A DNA stretch of 64,000 nucleotides from a virus, in the IMG/VR virus record IMGVR_UViG_3300025276_000024, positions 1-64,000 of that record; one strand, given 5' to 3'. The notes under the pieces were generated by a model that was given only the letters and a program-made list of their open reading frames with translations, was not told the origin of the DNA and did not search any database. Below, piece by piece: positions 36,455 through 47,200 of the stretch (the first letter of the stretch is position 1; each line of letters begins with the position of its first letter). The position numbers were made by a program, and so were the translations under genes.

Positions 36455-37129
36455 ATGGCAACAATAGCAGAAGTAGTATCTAGAATTAGAGGTCAAGTAA
36501 AAGCAGGAGTTCAAGATGCTTTTGTTACTGATAGATATATCTACAGCTTAATAGAAAAGTATGCTCAGTTTTTAATGAGAAGACAAGACTATGCAAATAA
36601 ATTATTAAAATTTAATTCAGTATGGAAAACATTACCATATGTAGAATTAATTGACGTAGATAAAATAGAAGCTCATTGTGCTGGTATACAAAGTGGATGT
36701 ACAATAAAACGTACAAAATTAAAGCTACCTTCAATGTTTGAAGGGTACTGGGGTCCTTTAATCCGTACTATTAGTTCAATAGATGGATCACAAGAATTAC
36801 AAGGAACTCAACCTGGCACATATACTTCATTAACAAAAACAACTTCTTTTAGATATAATAAAACTTTATATTTTTGGTGGTTAGATGGATATATTTATTG
36901 TCCTAATATAGCATGGGATGCAATTAAAGTAGAAGGTGTATTTGATTCTGATATAACTAATTGGGATTGTGATACTGAAAATGATTGTACACCTAGGTAT
37001 AATCAAGAAATATATATACCAGAAGCATTGTTTGCAGAAATAGAAAGTCAAGTTATTGCTACTATGTCAGGTACATTACAAATACCATCTGAAGATTCAG
37101 ATAATAAACGTAACCTAGCTAGAACATAA
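36455..37129 (+). CDS. Head-tail adaptor/ring protein, P22 gp4-like (224 aa)
   Basis: This 224-aa protein has an N-terminal helical bundle (VVSRIRGQVKAGVQDAFVTD, then RYIYSLIEKYAQFLMRRQD) followed by a beta-rich part. The helices with FVTDRYIYSLI are typical of the P22 gp4-like adaptor (tail accessory) proteins as reported in crAss-like phages. The protein would extend the portal channel. It is co-transcribed with the following ring protein, 11 nt away, and the tail hub. Confidence 0.7.
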   Translation: MATIAEVVSRIRGQVKAGVQDAFVTDRYIYSLIEKYAQFLMRRQDYANKLLKFNSVWKTLPYVELIDVDKIEAHCAGIQSGCTIKRTKLKLPSMFEGYWGPLIRTISSIDGSQELQGTQPGTYTSLTKTTSFRYNKTLYFWWLDGYIYCPNIAWDAIKVEGVFDSDITNWDCDTENDCTPRYNQEIYIPEALFAEIESQVIATMSGTLQIPSEDSDNKRNLART

Positions 37130-37140
37130 AAATTATAACA

Positions 37141-38094
37141 ATGGGAGTATCACAAAAATATAGAACTTTTAGTCAATTAATGGAGGATGTCTCTATTGAT
37201 TTTTCAACATACGCATTAGAAGGTTTGATTGAACCAGCACAATTAATTAAAGTTGCAACAAGAGTAAACTATGATTTAGGTCTTAAGATTCATAGAACTA
37301 AAGAAGTTATTATAGATATTGAACATGGCAGAGGTCAAATGCCTATGGATTTTCAATATTTAAATTATGCATTTAGATGTGGTTCATATACTATTAATCA
37401 GACAATGCCTTCAGGAACACATATTGAAACATTTAATGATGTACCATATGTACCTGCACCAGGTGAAGTTGCTCCTTGTGAAGATGGAAAAGTATGTAAA
37501 GATGTATGTGTAGTCAAAACTTGTGATGATAAAAATAGTTATCAATTGGTACAAAGAGTTGGTCCAAATAATTTTAGAACATTTAATACTTGGACGGAAT
37601 TAAGAATTAAAGATGTAAATGATAAAGTATGTTATTGTCCTAGTTTAGGTGCACAAGCAATAGACATTGCTGAGATTAAAGACGGTTTTTTAGTTACAAC
37701 ATTTAGAACAGGTAAAGTTTATATTAGTTACCAAGGTGCAATGGAAAATGCTGAGGGAGATCTATTAGTATTAGATCAACCATATTGTAATGAATATTAT
37801 GAATATGCAATAAAACAAAGAATATTAGAAAACATGGTTTGGAATGGTGAGAATGTTTCTCAACAATTACAACTAGTTGAAGGAAGGTTAAGGGGTGCAA
37901 GGAATAATGCATTAAGTTTTGTCAATACACCAGATTTTGCAGATATGAGAAAGGTGTGGCATATGAATAGAAGAGCACAATATCATAATTATTATAACAT
38001 GTTTTTAAGTTATGCACCTTCTAATCCAAGAGTAGTTAGTGCACCCAATACATTACCAAGTTCAACAGCAACAACAGCATGTCCAACTTGTTAA
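37141..38094 (+). CDS. Ring/connector protein (317 aa)
   Basis: This 317-aa protein begins MGVSQKYRTFSQLMEDVSID. It has EVIIDIEHGRGQMPMDFQYL (about residues 57-76) and a Cys-rich loop (PCEDGKVCKDVCVVKTC, about 118-134). A conserved-looking YEYAIKQRILENMVWNGENV helix follows. It sits between the gp4-like adaptor and the tail hub, where crAss-like phages encode a second ring protein. The Cys-rich insertion may bind metal. The C-terminus is low-complexity and ends in two cysteines (ACPTC). Confidence 0.7.
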   Translation: MGVSQKYRTFSQLMEDVSIDFSTYALEGLIEPAQLIKVATRVNYDLGLKIHRTKEVIIDIEHGRGQMPMDFQYLNYAFRCGSYTINQTMPSGTHIETFNDVPYVPAPGEVAPCEDGKVCKDVCVVKTCDDKNSYQLVQRVGPNNFRTFNTWTELRIKDVNDKVCYCPSLGAQAIDIAEIKDGFLVTTFRTGKVYISYQGAMENAEGDLLVLDQPYCNEYYEYAIKQRILENMVWNGENVSQQLQLVEGRLRGARNNALSFVNTPDFADMRKVWHMNRRAQYHNYYNMFLSYAPSNPRVVSAPNTLPSSTATTACPTC

Positions 38095-38108
38095 ACAAGT
38101 AATATATT

Positions 38109-41100
38109 ATGGCAAAAAAAAAAGAATCTAATCCTACTCCTACTCCAAGAAATGGATCATCATCAGTAAATATAAATTCATTTAATAAAGGAATGAACAA
38201 GGATGTTGCTCCTTCATTTGAAAGTCAACAATCTTGGTGGCATGCACGTAATGCAGCAAATAATTCAGAAGACGGTGATTTAGGATTAATAGGTAATGAA
38301 CCATCTAACTTACAATGTGGTGTAATTCCCTATACAGTTATTGGTGCAATACATAGATTTGGTGATGAATGGATAGTTTACTCAACAGATAATATCAGTT
38401 CAGAAATAGGTAGGTTTGATGATAGTGAATGTAAGTATACTACAATAGTAAATGATCCTTGTTTAAATTTTAGTACAAAACATTTAATAACTGGTGCAGC
38501 AAAAGAAAACTTTGATTGTACGTGGGAAGTGTATTGGGATGATGCTAATAATCCATCTAGAGCATTTAATATTGATAATGTACCATATAAAAAAGTTCAA
38601 ATTACCGGACCACTTATTGATGGAGATCCATGTGTTACTTTTGAAGTTATTGAACCTAAGCAATTAAATTGTGAAGAGATTAGATTAGCTCCGTTGTTAG
38701 ATACACCGTGTGTTAAACTTACTCAAGCTACTGATGGTGGTATGATACGTAATGGTACATATCAAGCATTTATAGCATATGTAGAAAATGAACAACGTGT
38801 AACAGATTATATAGGTGTATCAAATTTACAAACTATATGGAGTCATGAAGGTGGCTCAGGATCATTAGAAATAACTTTAACTAATTTAGATCAATCATAT
38901 TTCTTTTATGAATTGATTATATTAAGAAGAAATCAAGGACAAACATCAGCAAAGAAAATTGGTCTTTACAGTACAGAGCAATCATCAATTAATATTGATT
39001 TTATTGATGAAGCATTGGTAGCCATAGATTTAAAATTAATTCCATTGCGTAGTCCTGCATATGAAAAGTCAGAATCAATGTTTGTTGTAAATGACTGGTT
39101 AATTAGACAGGGACCTACTGAACAGTTTGATTTTAATTATCAACCTATAGCAAATAATATCACAACTAATTGGGTAGTAAATCAAGTAAGTAGTAAGTAT
39201 TATATATTAGGTGGAAACAAATTAGGTTTCATGCGTGATGAACAATATGCATTTTTTATAAGGTGGATATATAATACAGGTGAAAGGTCATCATCATATC
39301 ACATACCTGGAAGAGCACCTAGAGATTATACATTACCTAGTGGTATAGATAAATTAGAAAATGAACCTATTTCTGGAGATAATACAATAGGGACTGAACC
39401 TCTTTTTCACGTTTATAATACAGCTGATGCAATATCTTTAAATATTAGTGAAGTACAAGAAGATGACTCATTAGTTATTGCAAGAGGTGAGATGGGTTAT
39501 TGGGAATCAACAGAACTTTACCCATCTAACAGACCAGATATTTGGGGTGATTTATGTGGTAAACCTATTAGACATCATAAAATGCCTGATGAATCTCTTG
39601 GCGGTTCAGCTTCACCTCTACATATAAGTACAACAACTGGAGATTTAATTAATTTAATAGGTGTTGAGTTTTCAAATATAGGTAGGCCTAAATATAATAA
39701 TGGATCATATATAGAAAATATTGTTGGCTATGAAATATTACGTGGGTCAAGACAAGGGGCAAGATCCATATTAGCAAAGGGTATGTTTAAAAACATGCGT
39801 AAATATAGAATTCCTAATGCAGAAAATTTATTAGGGAACTCTCAAGGTTTATACCCCAATTATCCATATAACTCATTACAAGATGATGTATTCTTTTTTG
39901 ATGCTGGTAATAATCCAGATGCTGAAGATACACTAACAACAGGTTGTGATAATTTTACACAATCAATAAATGCTTATCCTCCATTAAGTGGATATACTAA
40001 AGATGTATTTACATTTAGTGCACCAGATTTAATGTTTGCCAAGCCTTTTTTAAATGCTTATGAAACAAAAATATATGGAGCAATACATGGTAAAGCAAAT
40101 GGTTCATTTGTACCTTCTGAAGACCATCCACAATTTAAATTATTAAGACCCAAAGCGGCTACTCTAGCTTGTGTGATTGGTATTGGTTATGCATTAAATG
40201 CTGTACAAGGAACTCAGTCTAAGGGTTTAAACCCATTACAAGCAAATAACCTTGCAGGTGCACCTTTTGTTGGTGTAGTTCCTCCTGTGTTGTCTGTTGG
40301 TTATCCTACTATTGGTACTGCTAGTGGTGGAGGTCTTTCATTATTTAATCTTCTTCAAGGTTTATTAATGGATACTTTACTAGATGGAGTTGTTGATATG
40401 GGTGATTTATATTCTGGTGGTGTTCTATCTCAATTAGTATACCAAGCAGAAAATACAGCTAACTTAATTAAAGCTTCTGTAGTTCCTGGTGCATCAGGTG
40501 GTGGTACTACATCTAATACAACATTTGATAAACCAGAAGGATCACTACCAACACTTTTAAGAGCCTTTATAGGTATATCAATGGCTCAAAAAAATATTGC
40601 TATAGGAGGTAATGAAATTATTGATCTATTTTATAATCTTGTAGATGAAGCTGACTTTGTATATAAATATAATTCAGTAGGTTTTTATAATACTTTTGAA
40701 AAAGTTAACCGCAATAATATATTCAGAACTAAAAATCATGATGCAAATTATTTAGGTTCTTCATTTCAAACTTTTGATGGTATAAAATATAAAATTAATA
40801 ATTTATTTAGACCATCCACAATAGCTGTATCAACAGTTAATGAATTAGATAATCCACCTGTAATAGATAATTCTAGATTTTCATTAGGGGGTTATATAAA
40901 TCAAAATGGTAGTACTGTTGATTTTGAAAACAAGTATATGAAGAATCCATCTGGGGCAAGTTCAATACAAACAAATATTTCAGCTTTATATGGTGCATTA
41001 AAATATAACTTTGATAATCAGTACGGACAGCTAGATGGAGTTAAGCAAATACAGATGCGTGGTTGTGTAGAACCAATAGGAGGATTAGATAAAGACGGAA

Positions 41101-44100
41101 ATGCTATACCTGATCAATTTTTATACACAAGTAAACCTATCTTTAGTGGAGATGTTTCTATAAACAGATATACTGAAAAATGTATAATGCCAATCTTTAC
41201 AAACTTTCTAAAAGGCCAACCTAATTTTTATTCATTTGACTATAGTTTATATGTAAATATTCCTTATCCTAGATTCTGGTTGAACTCTACTAAATTTGAT
41301 ATTAGTGGTATTGCACGTGAAGTAGCAACATTAGGACTTAGCCCAGGAAGTTATGCAGATGCATTACCTACAGCAAAGTATTATTTAGATAGAGGATATG
41401 ACAACTGTCAGGGTGGTGGATTTTTTAATAGTTTATTTGGTGGTGGTGGTGACTTAAATCCAGCATGGAATATGTTGTATGCTTATATGTATACACACAT
41501 AAATGGGATAAATGAATTTTTTGTTGAGACAGAAATAAACTTAGCATATAGAGATTGGGAAGACATGCCTAGTAAAAGGTTTTATGATCCATATGAATTT
41601 AATGATTTAGGTGTATTGTTTCATCCTGATAATATTAAAGCAGATAACTTTTATAAGTATGATGATTCATTATCTGCTTCAAAGTTTCCTACACAAATGG
41701 GATCTTATGGTCAAATACAACCTAGAGATTATGATCCATACGTAGCAGCAAATTGTTATATAAGTTATCCTAAGAGATTAATATATTCTTTACAAGCTCA
41801 AGAAGAATCTAAAAGAGATTATTGGAGAGTATTTTTAAATAACAATTATAAAGATTTTAAAAATGAAGTTAGTATAATTAAACCCATAAATAAAAGTGGA
41901 GCAATTATATTTTTTCCATATCTATCACCACAAATGTTTCAGGGTTTAGATACATTAAAGACAGAAACAGATACTAAGCTTACTATAGGTGACGGAGGTT
42001 TATTTAGTCAGCCATTTCAGAATATAGCTAATGCAGATATATCTAATGAATATGGTTCATGTGAAAGTTTAAGAGGAGTTATAAATACACCTATGGGATT
42101 ATTTTTTATATCTCAACAACAAGGTAAAATATTTCAATATGCTGGTAAAGGGTTAGATCCTATATCTAATAATGGAATGAAGTGGTGGTTTAATAAATAC
42201 TTACCTTCTAGATTTATTAGACAATTCCCAGCATCTGAAAATTCACAATGGACTGATAATCCTGTTGCAGGAGTTGGATGTCAAGTAATGTATGATTCAG
42301 TAGATGATGTAGTATACTTTATGAAAAAGGATTATCAACTAAAGCCACAATTTATTGCAAGTGCAACATTTAGAGATGCTCCAACTAAACCAGTAACAAT
42401 TACTATATCAAGTAAACTAGCTGGTAGTGATACTAGAATTCCTATTGACATTGGTGATCCATTATATTTTGATGATTGTTCTTGGACGATTAGTTATGAT
42501 CCTAAATCTAAAGCATGGATTTCATTTCATGACTGGCATCCTGAATTAGCTTTACCAAGCATAAATCATTTTTTTACAACTAAAACTATTGAGACAACAA
42601 TACCTCAATGTCCTCCGGGATACAACTTTAATCCTATTACAGGTTTATGTGAGATAGGTGTAAATACATCAGAACTAGCAGATGTAATTATAGATCAAAT
42701 AGCATCTACAGTTTCAGGTGGTCCTACTGCTTGTAAATTAGATCTTGTAATATCAATGGATGTATCAGGAAGTACTATTAGTTTTGGTAGAAGACAGGCT
42801 CAACAGGCTTTTATGACTATATTATTAAATGATCCCCAAGTAGTCAACTTAATGTCTAATAGTCAAATGCAAGTTGGATTTTGTACTTGGGATAGCAGCA
42901 GTACAACATTTAATATACCTAACGGGGGGAGTACAGTAACAATGAGTCATTTAGTAACTGAAAATCAAGCTACCACCTTTATGAATAATAATTGGACGAA
43001 TGGTTCTACTAGTGTTGCATTAGGATTACAAACTGGATTTAATATACTTAGTAATGTATCAAATTCAACATTGGGTGATAGGACAGCAGATGCTGATTAT
43101 AGAGCAATACAGATTTTAATTACTGATACAACTGATGCCGCAGGAACTAATGCTGGACAAAATTATACATCTCAAGGTACTGGTACTGCTCCTAGTTATA
43201 TGTCTGTTTATGCTATGTACTGTGGAGCTTCTAGTTCTATTCCACCGACTGCAGGAGTATTAAATGATATATCTATGACTAGTGGACCTGTTAATGTTGA
43301 TCCATATCAATGGGGTATTAATGCATCAGATTCTTCTACTAGTCAAGCAGTAGCATCAGCAATTGCAGGTGCAGTATGTGGTACGGATTATGTATGTGAT
43401 TGTCCATCAGGATACACTAAAGTATTTTTTGATCCAACTACAGCAACTTATACAGCATCAAGTGGAGAATGTGATGACAGTGATAGAGCACCTGTCTGTA
43501 GAAAAGTAACATGTGATTGTCCTATATCTACAGTACCGGGTTCTGTTGTAACTCAGTCTGGTGCATGTCCTACTGGAGCAGATATATATAATTTAGATGG
43601 AACAGGTAATTGGACTGACCCAAATCCATTAGTATGTAATTATTTTTACTTTGATCAAATAGCTGCTAATTATAGAGTTGGGGGATTTTGGAGACATAAT
43701 GTAAGATGTGATTCATTTGTAAATTATTATGGTGAGGATTATCCTTGGGAAATAGATTTAATATCTAACACAGGACAAGCAGTTAATACAATAAGAAGTT
43801 TTGAATATCAATTAGAAACATATGTATATAAAGGAGATCCTCAATATAACATGTGTGGAGGAGATAAGTGGGAAGATTTAGATTATAATTTTGATGCATC
43901 TATTATATATAATAATGATCAAGTATCAGGACTACTAGTTTTAAATACTCAACCAGTTAATAATCCATGGGGTAATTTAACTTATCCTATTGTTGGTTTT
44001 AATAATATTGATATACTAGTTTCTAAAGTTGAACATAAGTTTAGATTTAATCAGTTTTGGGATATTACTAATGATAGAGGAGAATTTACAAATGTAGAAC

Positions 44101-44297
44101 AATCTATATTTGATACATCATGTAATGGTTATGTAAGACCATTAAATTCCATAAATCTAAATTATAATAAACCACAAACACAACGCAAGAAATTTAGACA
44201 CTACTCTAATAATATTATATTACGTAGAAATGTATCTGGAAATAGAAAGATGTTGCTTAGACTAAATAATACTAAACTTTTACTATCACAAAGATAA
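38109..44297 (+). CDS. Tail hub/stabilisation protein with inserted VWA domain (2062 aa)
   Basis: This is a giant 2062-aa tail protein. The N-terminus NINSFNKGMNKDVAPSFE, the HLITGAAKENFDCTWEVYWD block and the C-terminus RKKFRHYSNNIILRRN, then RKMLLRLNNTKLL, are patterns I recall from the conserved tail hub or stabilisation protein of crAss-like phages. In those, SWTISYDP..SWISFHDWHP (here about residues 1455-1475) runs soon into the WRHN..CDS block (here about residue 1861). Between them this protein carries a Cys-rich linker and a VWA domain (about 1540-1760; MIDAS DVSGS from Asp1551, later ITDTTDAAGTN). A second Cys-rich linker (CDCPSGY, then CDCPIS) follows. The stop overlaps the next start (TAATG). 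Confidence 0.82.
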   Translation: MAKKKESNPTPTPRNGSSSVNINSFNKGMNKDVAPSFESQQSWWHARNAANNSEDGDLGLIGNEPSNLQCGVIPYTVIGAIHRFGDEWIVYSTDNISSEIGRFDDSECKYTTIVNDPCLNFSTKHLITGAAKENFDCTWEVYWDDANNPSRAFNIDNVPYKKVQITGPLIDGDPCVTFEVIEPKQLNCEEIRLAPLLDTPCVKLTQATDGGMIRNGTYQAFIAYVENEQRVTDYIGVSNLQTIWSHEGGSGSLEITLTNLDQSYFFYELIILRRNQGQTSAKKIGLYSTEQSSINIDFIDEALVAIDLKLIPLRSPAYEKSESMFVVNDWLIRQGPTEQFDFNYQPIANNITTNWVVNQVSSKYYILGGNKLGFMRDEQYAFFIRWIYNTGERSSSYHIPGRAPRDYTLPSGIDKLENEPISGDNTIGTEPLFHVYNTADAISLNISEVQEDDSLVIARGEMGYWESTELYPSNRPDIWGDLCGKPIRHHKMPDESLGGSASPLHISTTTGDLINLIGVEFSNIGRPKYNNGSYIENIVGYEILRGSRQGARSILAKGMFKNMRKYRIPNAENLLGNSQGLYPNYPYNSLQDDVFFFDAGNNPDAEDTLTTGCDNFTQSINAYPPLSGYTKDVFTFSAPDLMFAKPFLNAYETKIYGAIHGKANGSFVPSEDHPQFKLLRPKAATLACVIGIGYALNAVQGTQSKGLNPLQANNLAGAPFVGVVPPVLSVGYPTIGTASGGGLSLFNLLQGLLMDTLLDGVVDMGDLYSGGVLSQLVYQAENTANLIKASVVPGASGGGTTSNTTFDKPEGSLPTLLRAFIGISMAQKNIAIGGNEIIDLFYNLVDEADFVYKYNSVGFYNTFEKVNRNNIFRTKNHDANYLGSSFQTFDGIKYKINNLFRPSTIAVSTVNELDNPPVIDNSRFSLGGYINQNGSTVDFENKYMKNPSGASSIQTNISALYGALKYNFDNQYGQLDGVKQIQMRGCVEPIGGLDKDGNAIPDQFLYTSKPIFSGDVSINRYTEKCIMPIFTNFLKGQPNFYSFDYSLYVNIPYPRFWLNSTKFDISGIAREVATLGLSPGSYADALPTAKYYLDRGYDNCQGGGFFNSLFGGGGDLNPAWNMLYAYMYTHINGINEFFVETEINLAYRDWEDMPSKRFYDPYEFNDLGVLFHPDNIKADNFYKYDDSLSASKFPTQMGSYGQIQPRDYDPYVAANCYISYPKRLIYSLQAQEESKRDYWRVFLNNNYKDFKNEVSIIKPINKSGAIIFFPYLSPQMFQGLDTLKTETDTKLTIGDGGLFSQPFQNIANADISNEYGSCESLRGVINTPMGLFFISQQQGKIFQYAGKGLDPISNNGMKWWFNKYLPSRFIRQFPASENSQWTDNPVAGVGCQVMYDSVDDVVYFMKKDYQLKPQFIASATFRDAPTKPVTITISSKLAGSDTRIPIDIGDPLYFDDCSWTISYDPKSKAWISFHDWHPELALPSINHFFTTKTIETTIPQCPPGYNFNPITGLCEIGVNTSELADVIIDQIASTVSGGPTACKLDLVISMDVSGSTISFGRRQAQQAFMTILLNDPQVVNLMSNSQMQVGFCTWDSSSTTFNIPNGGSTVTMSHLVTENQATTFMNNNWTNGSTSVALGLQTGFNILSNVSNSTLGDRTADADYRAIQILITDTTDAAGTNAGQNYTSQGTGTAPSYMSVYAMYCGASSSIPPTAGVLNDISMTSGPVNVDPYQWGINASDSSTSQAVASAIAGAVCGTDYVCDCPSGYTKVFFDPTTATYTASSGECDDSDRAPVCRKVTCDCPISTVPGSVVTQSGACPTGADIYNLDGTGNWTDPNPLVCNYFYFDQIAANYRVGGFWRHNVRCDSFVNYYGEDYPWEIDLISNTGQAVNTIRSFEYQLETYVYKGDPQYNMCGGDKWEDLDYNFDASIIYNNDQVSGLLVLNTQPVNNPWGNLTYPIVGFNNIDILVSKVEHKFRFNQFWDITNDRGEFTNVEQSIFDTSCNGYVRPLNSINLNYNKPQTQRKKFRHYSNNIILRRNVSGNRKMLLRLNNTKLLLSQR

Positions 44298-47200
44298 TGG
44301 GAAATAAAAAAAGCACAGGACTACCAGGAGGACCAAATGAATTTCTAAAAGATATTACACAACATATATCTGTAGATGGTTATAAACGTTATAGTGAAGA
44401 TGTAAACAATCCTTATAATGTTATTGAGTCAGGTAATATAACTATGGAAGATGTAGATTTTCCTGTTATGGGAACAGATAACTTAGGTAATAGTCAAATG
44501 ATGACACCTGGTAATAACTATCAGTTTCCAGGTGACAAAGTGTTTGAAATACCCATGGCTCAATATGGTATTAAAAATCAATACCCACTTCCAAAGAGAA
44601 ACGGTATTAGAGAGAACTATGATGCAGAAGGAAATGTCAATGGTGAGTCTTCTCATATAATGAGAACAGAAACTTTAGATGAAGTTAATTGGTTTTCTTT
44701 TCCTACTTTATTTCAAGATGAAGATGGTACTTGGGTTGACATGTCTAAAGAGGCAGAAAAAGACTGGAGACCTGCATATGAAGAAGCCAAAAGAAGAGGA
44801 GAAGTTATAGAGTTTGGTGAAGATAAAGATGCTGCTTTTAAATTTGGAGAAGGTTCTTGGAAACCTAAAATGAAACGTGGAGGTGGTTTACTAAATAAAA
44901 CCATGTCTTGTAATAGCTGTGGTTGGGAATGGAAAGCAGCAGATGGTGGAGCTGATGTATCTACATGTCACAAGTGTGGTGGGAGCGCATTACCTAAAGC
45001 TCAGTTTGGAAACAATGGAGAACAAACATTTTTACAAGCTATTACTAATCCAATTAGAAAAGCAGTGGCTGATAATATTTATCCTTATACTTATATGGAT
45101 CCGGTTGATAGGTTTTGGAATGCAATGAAAGGTGATAAAAATACTCATGATAATAGAAGTGATAATGCTAATGAAAACCCTGCATGGATGAATGAGAGGA
45201 CAGATCTTCTAAATTTATATATGGGTCAACCTCAAAAACATAATACAATAGAAGAGTCTCTTTATAAACCAACTAAGTCTAAAAATCCAGATGCAACTTA
45301 TTATACTTCTAAACAAACTGAAAAATCACTTATAAAGATGCTTCAGCGTAATGGGTGGAATGATTTTGATACATTAAAGAATTTTGGTGGGGTTTTAGGT
45401 CAGTTTAAAGTAGACAAAGGTGAAGATGAAAAAGGTAAGTATATATCATACTATGATGTGTGGGATGTAGAACCTTTAGATAATGTATTGTCAAAAGACA
45501 TGCAAAGCAAATTTGGAGTAAATGCTCCTGAAATATATGGTAGAATATATATAGATGATGTAAAAGATGTTCCAGCATACAGTAAAACTTTTGAAAGAAG
45601 TAAATTACCTGAAGGTCAGTACGGTGGCCGTTTTATGCAAGATGCTGGAGAAACTGAATTTGAAGATAATATCCAAACTGTACAATTACCTGAAGTAACA
45701 GTAACTGGAAATAAAGAAAAAAAAGGTTTTGATTGGAAGAATTTACTTAACAATACACTAAACCCTTTATATATTGCAGATAATGCATTACAGCTTTTAG
45801 GTACACCTGCTAATTTAGTTAGAGAAAGTATAGAAGGTATTAGTGGTAAAGGTGATGGTAAATTTAATTGGGGTAACATAGTACCTGATGTATATGGTAC
45901 TACTATACTTGATGATGATGCTAAACAAAAATCAGTATCACAAACTTTAGGTGTAGATAATTTTTGGGGAGGATTGGCACTTGACATGCTAACAGATCCT
46001 ACTACATATATTGGTGCAGGTATAGTAAAAAATCTTGTAAAAACTGGAGGTAAAAAAACAATACCTTCTGTATTAAAAGCTATTAAAGCTCCAATTAAAA
46101 AACAACTTAAAAAAATACCAAGAAAAGTAAACACACCTATTGTAGGTACAGACATGGTAATGACTACTAATTCTAAAATAGGTGAACTTGTTGATAAAAC
46201 AGGTATACCAAAAATGTTTTGGCCTAAAGGTTTTAACTACGGACCTGATGAATTTGGTAGAAGGTTTGTTGCAAGTGCAACTAATGAAAGTGGAGATATT
46301 GTTGATTTATCTAAATATACTGATGAAGTAGGTGATTATTTTTCTTTTGACAATGCCTTTGTAAAAAACCCTTTTACTGCTGGAAGAACAATGAATGCTA
46401 TGGAAGAGCTTGTACCTAAGTATGGTATTATGAAACAAAACACTTTAACAGGTTCATTAAGTGAAGATTCATTTAGTATGGCGTTAAACCGTTTAAGGAA
46501 CCCAAAGAAATTTTCAGATGCAACAGACTATGGACAAACCACTTTCTTAAATAGATCTGGTACTAATAGAACTATTGCAGACGGACCTGCAAGTAATTTT
46601 TTAAAAGATAAAGGTTTATTTGATGCTAGTGAAGTTAAAGCATTAGAACTTAAGTATGGTAAAATATTTGAACGCTTACAAAATAAAGGATTGTTAAATG
46701 ATGAGTTCCGTGGTTTAGGAATTAGAGGTGTAAAGTTAGATGGGTTAGCAGATGAAGTTTATCAAGTAGGTGTACCAAATATAGCATTGCAAAAACTATT
46801 TCAAGATGGTGGTGGTATAAGCCCTGATGTTTTATATAAGCAAGCGTTTATTGAATCTAGCTTAGATCCAAATGCAGCAAATGAAAAAGGATACAAAGGT
46901 TTAGGACAAATAGGTAGTGATATAATTGAAGATTATAAAAAAGCAACAGGTGTAGAGGAAGTAGATCCATTTAATCCTAAACAAAATAGTGATATACAAA
47001 AATGGTCAATGAATGAATTATATAACTCTTCATTTATAAATAAAGAAGGCCAGTTAGATTCTGTTAGATTAGCTAAAACATTAGCATCTTACAATTGGGG
47101 TAGAGGTAATGTTAGATCCTTATTAAATGAATTAAAAGAAGAAGGTGTAGATATATATAACTCAAGTGATTGGACATCCAGATTACCAAGGGAAACACGG

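Noticed and set aside
45616-46155. Minus-strand 179-codon frame inside the 1759-aa gene
   Set aside because: Antisense shadow; the plus-strand frame has continuous domain content and correct neighbours.
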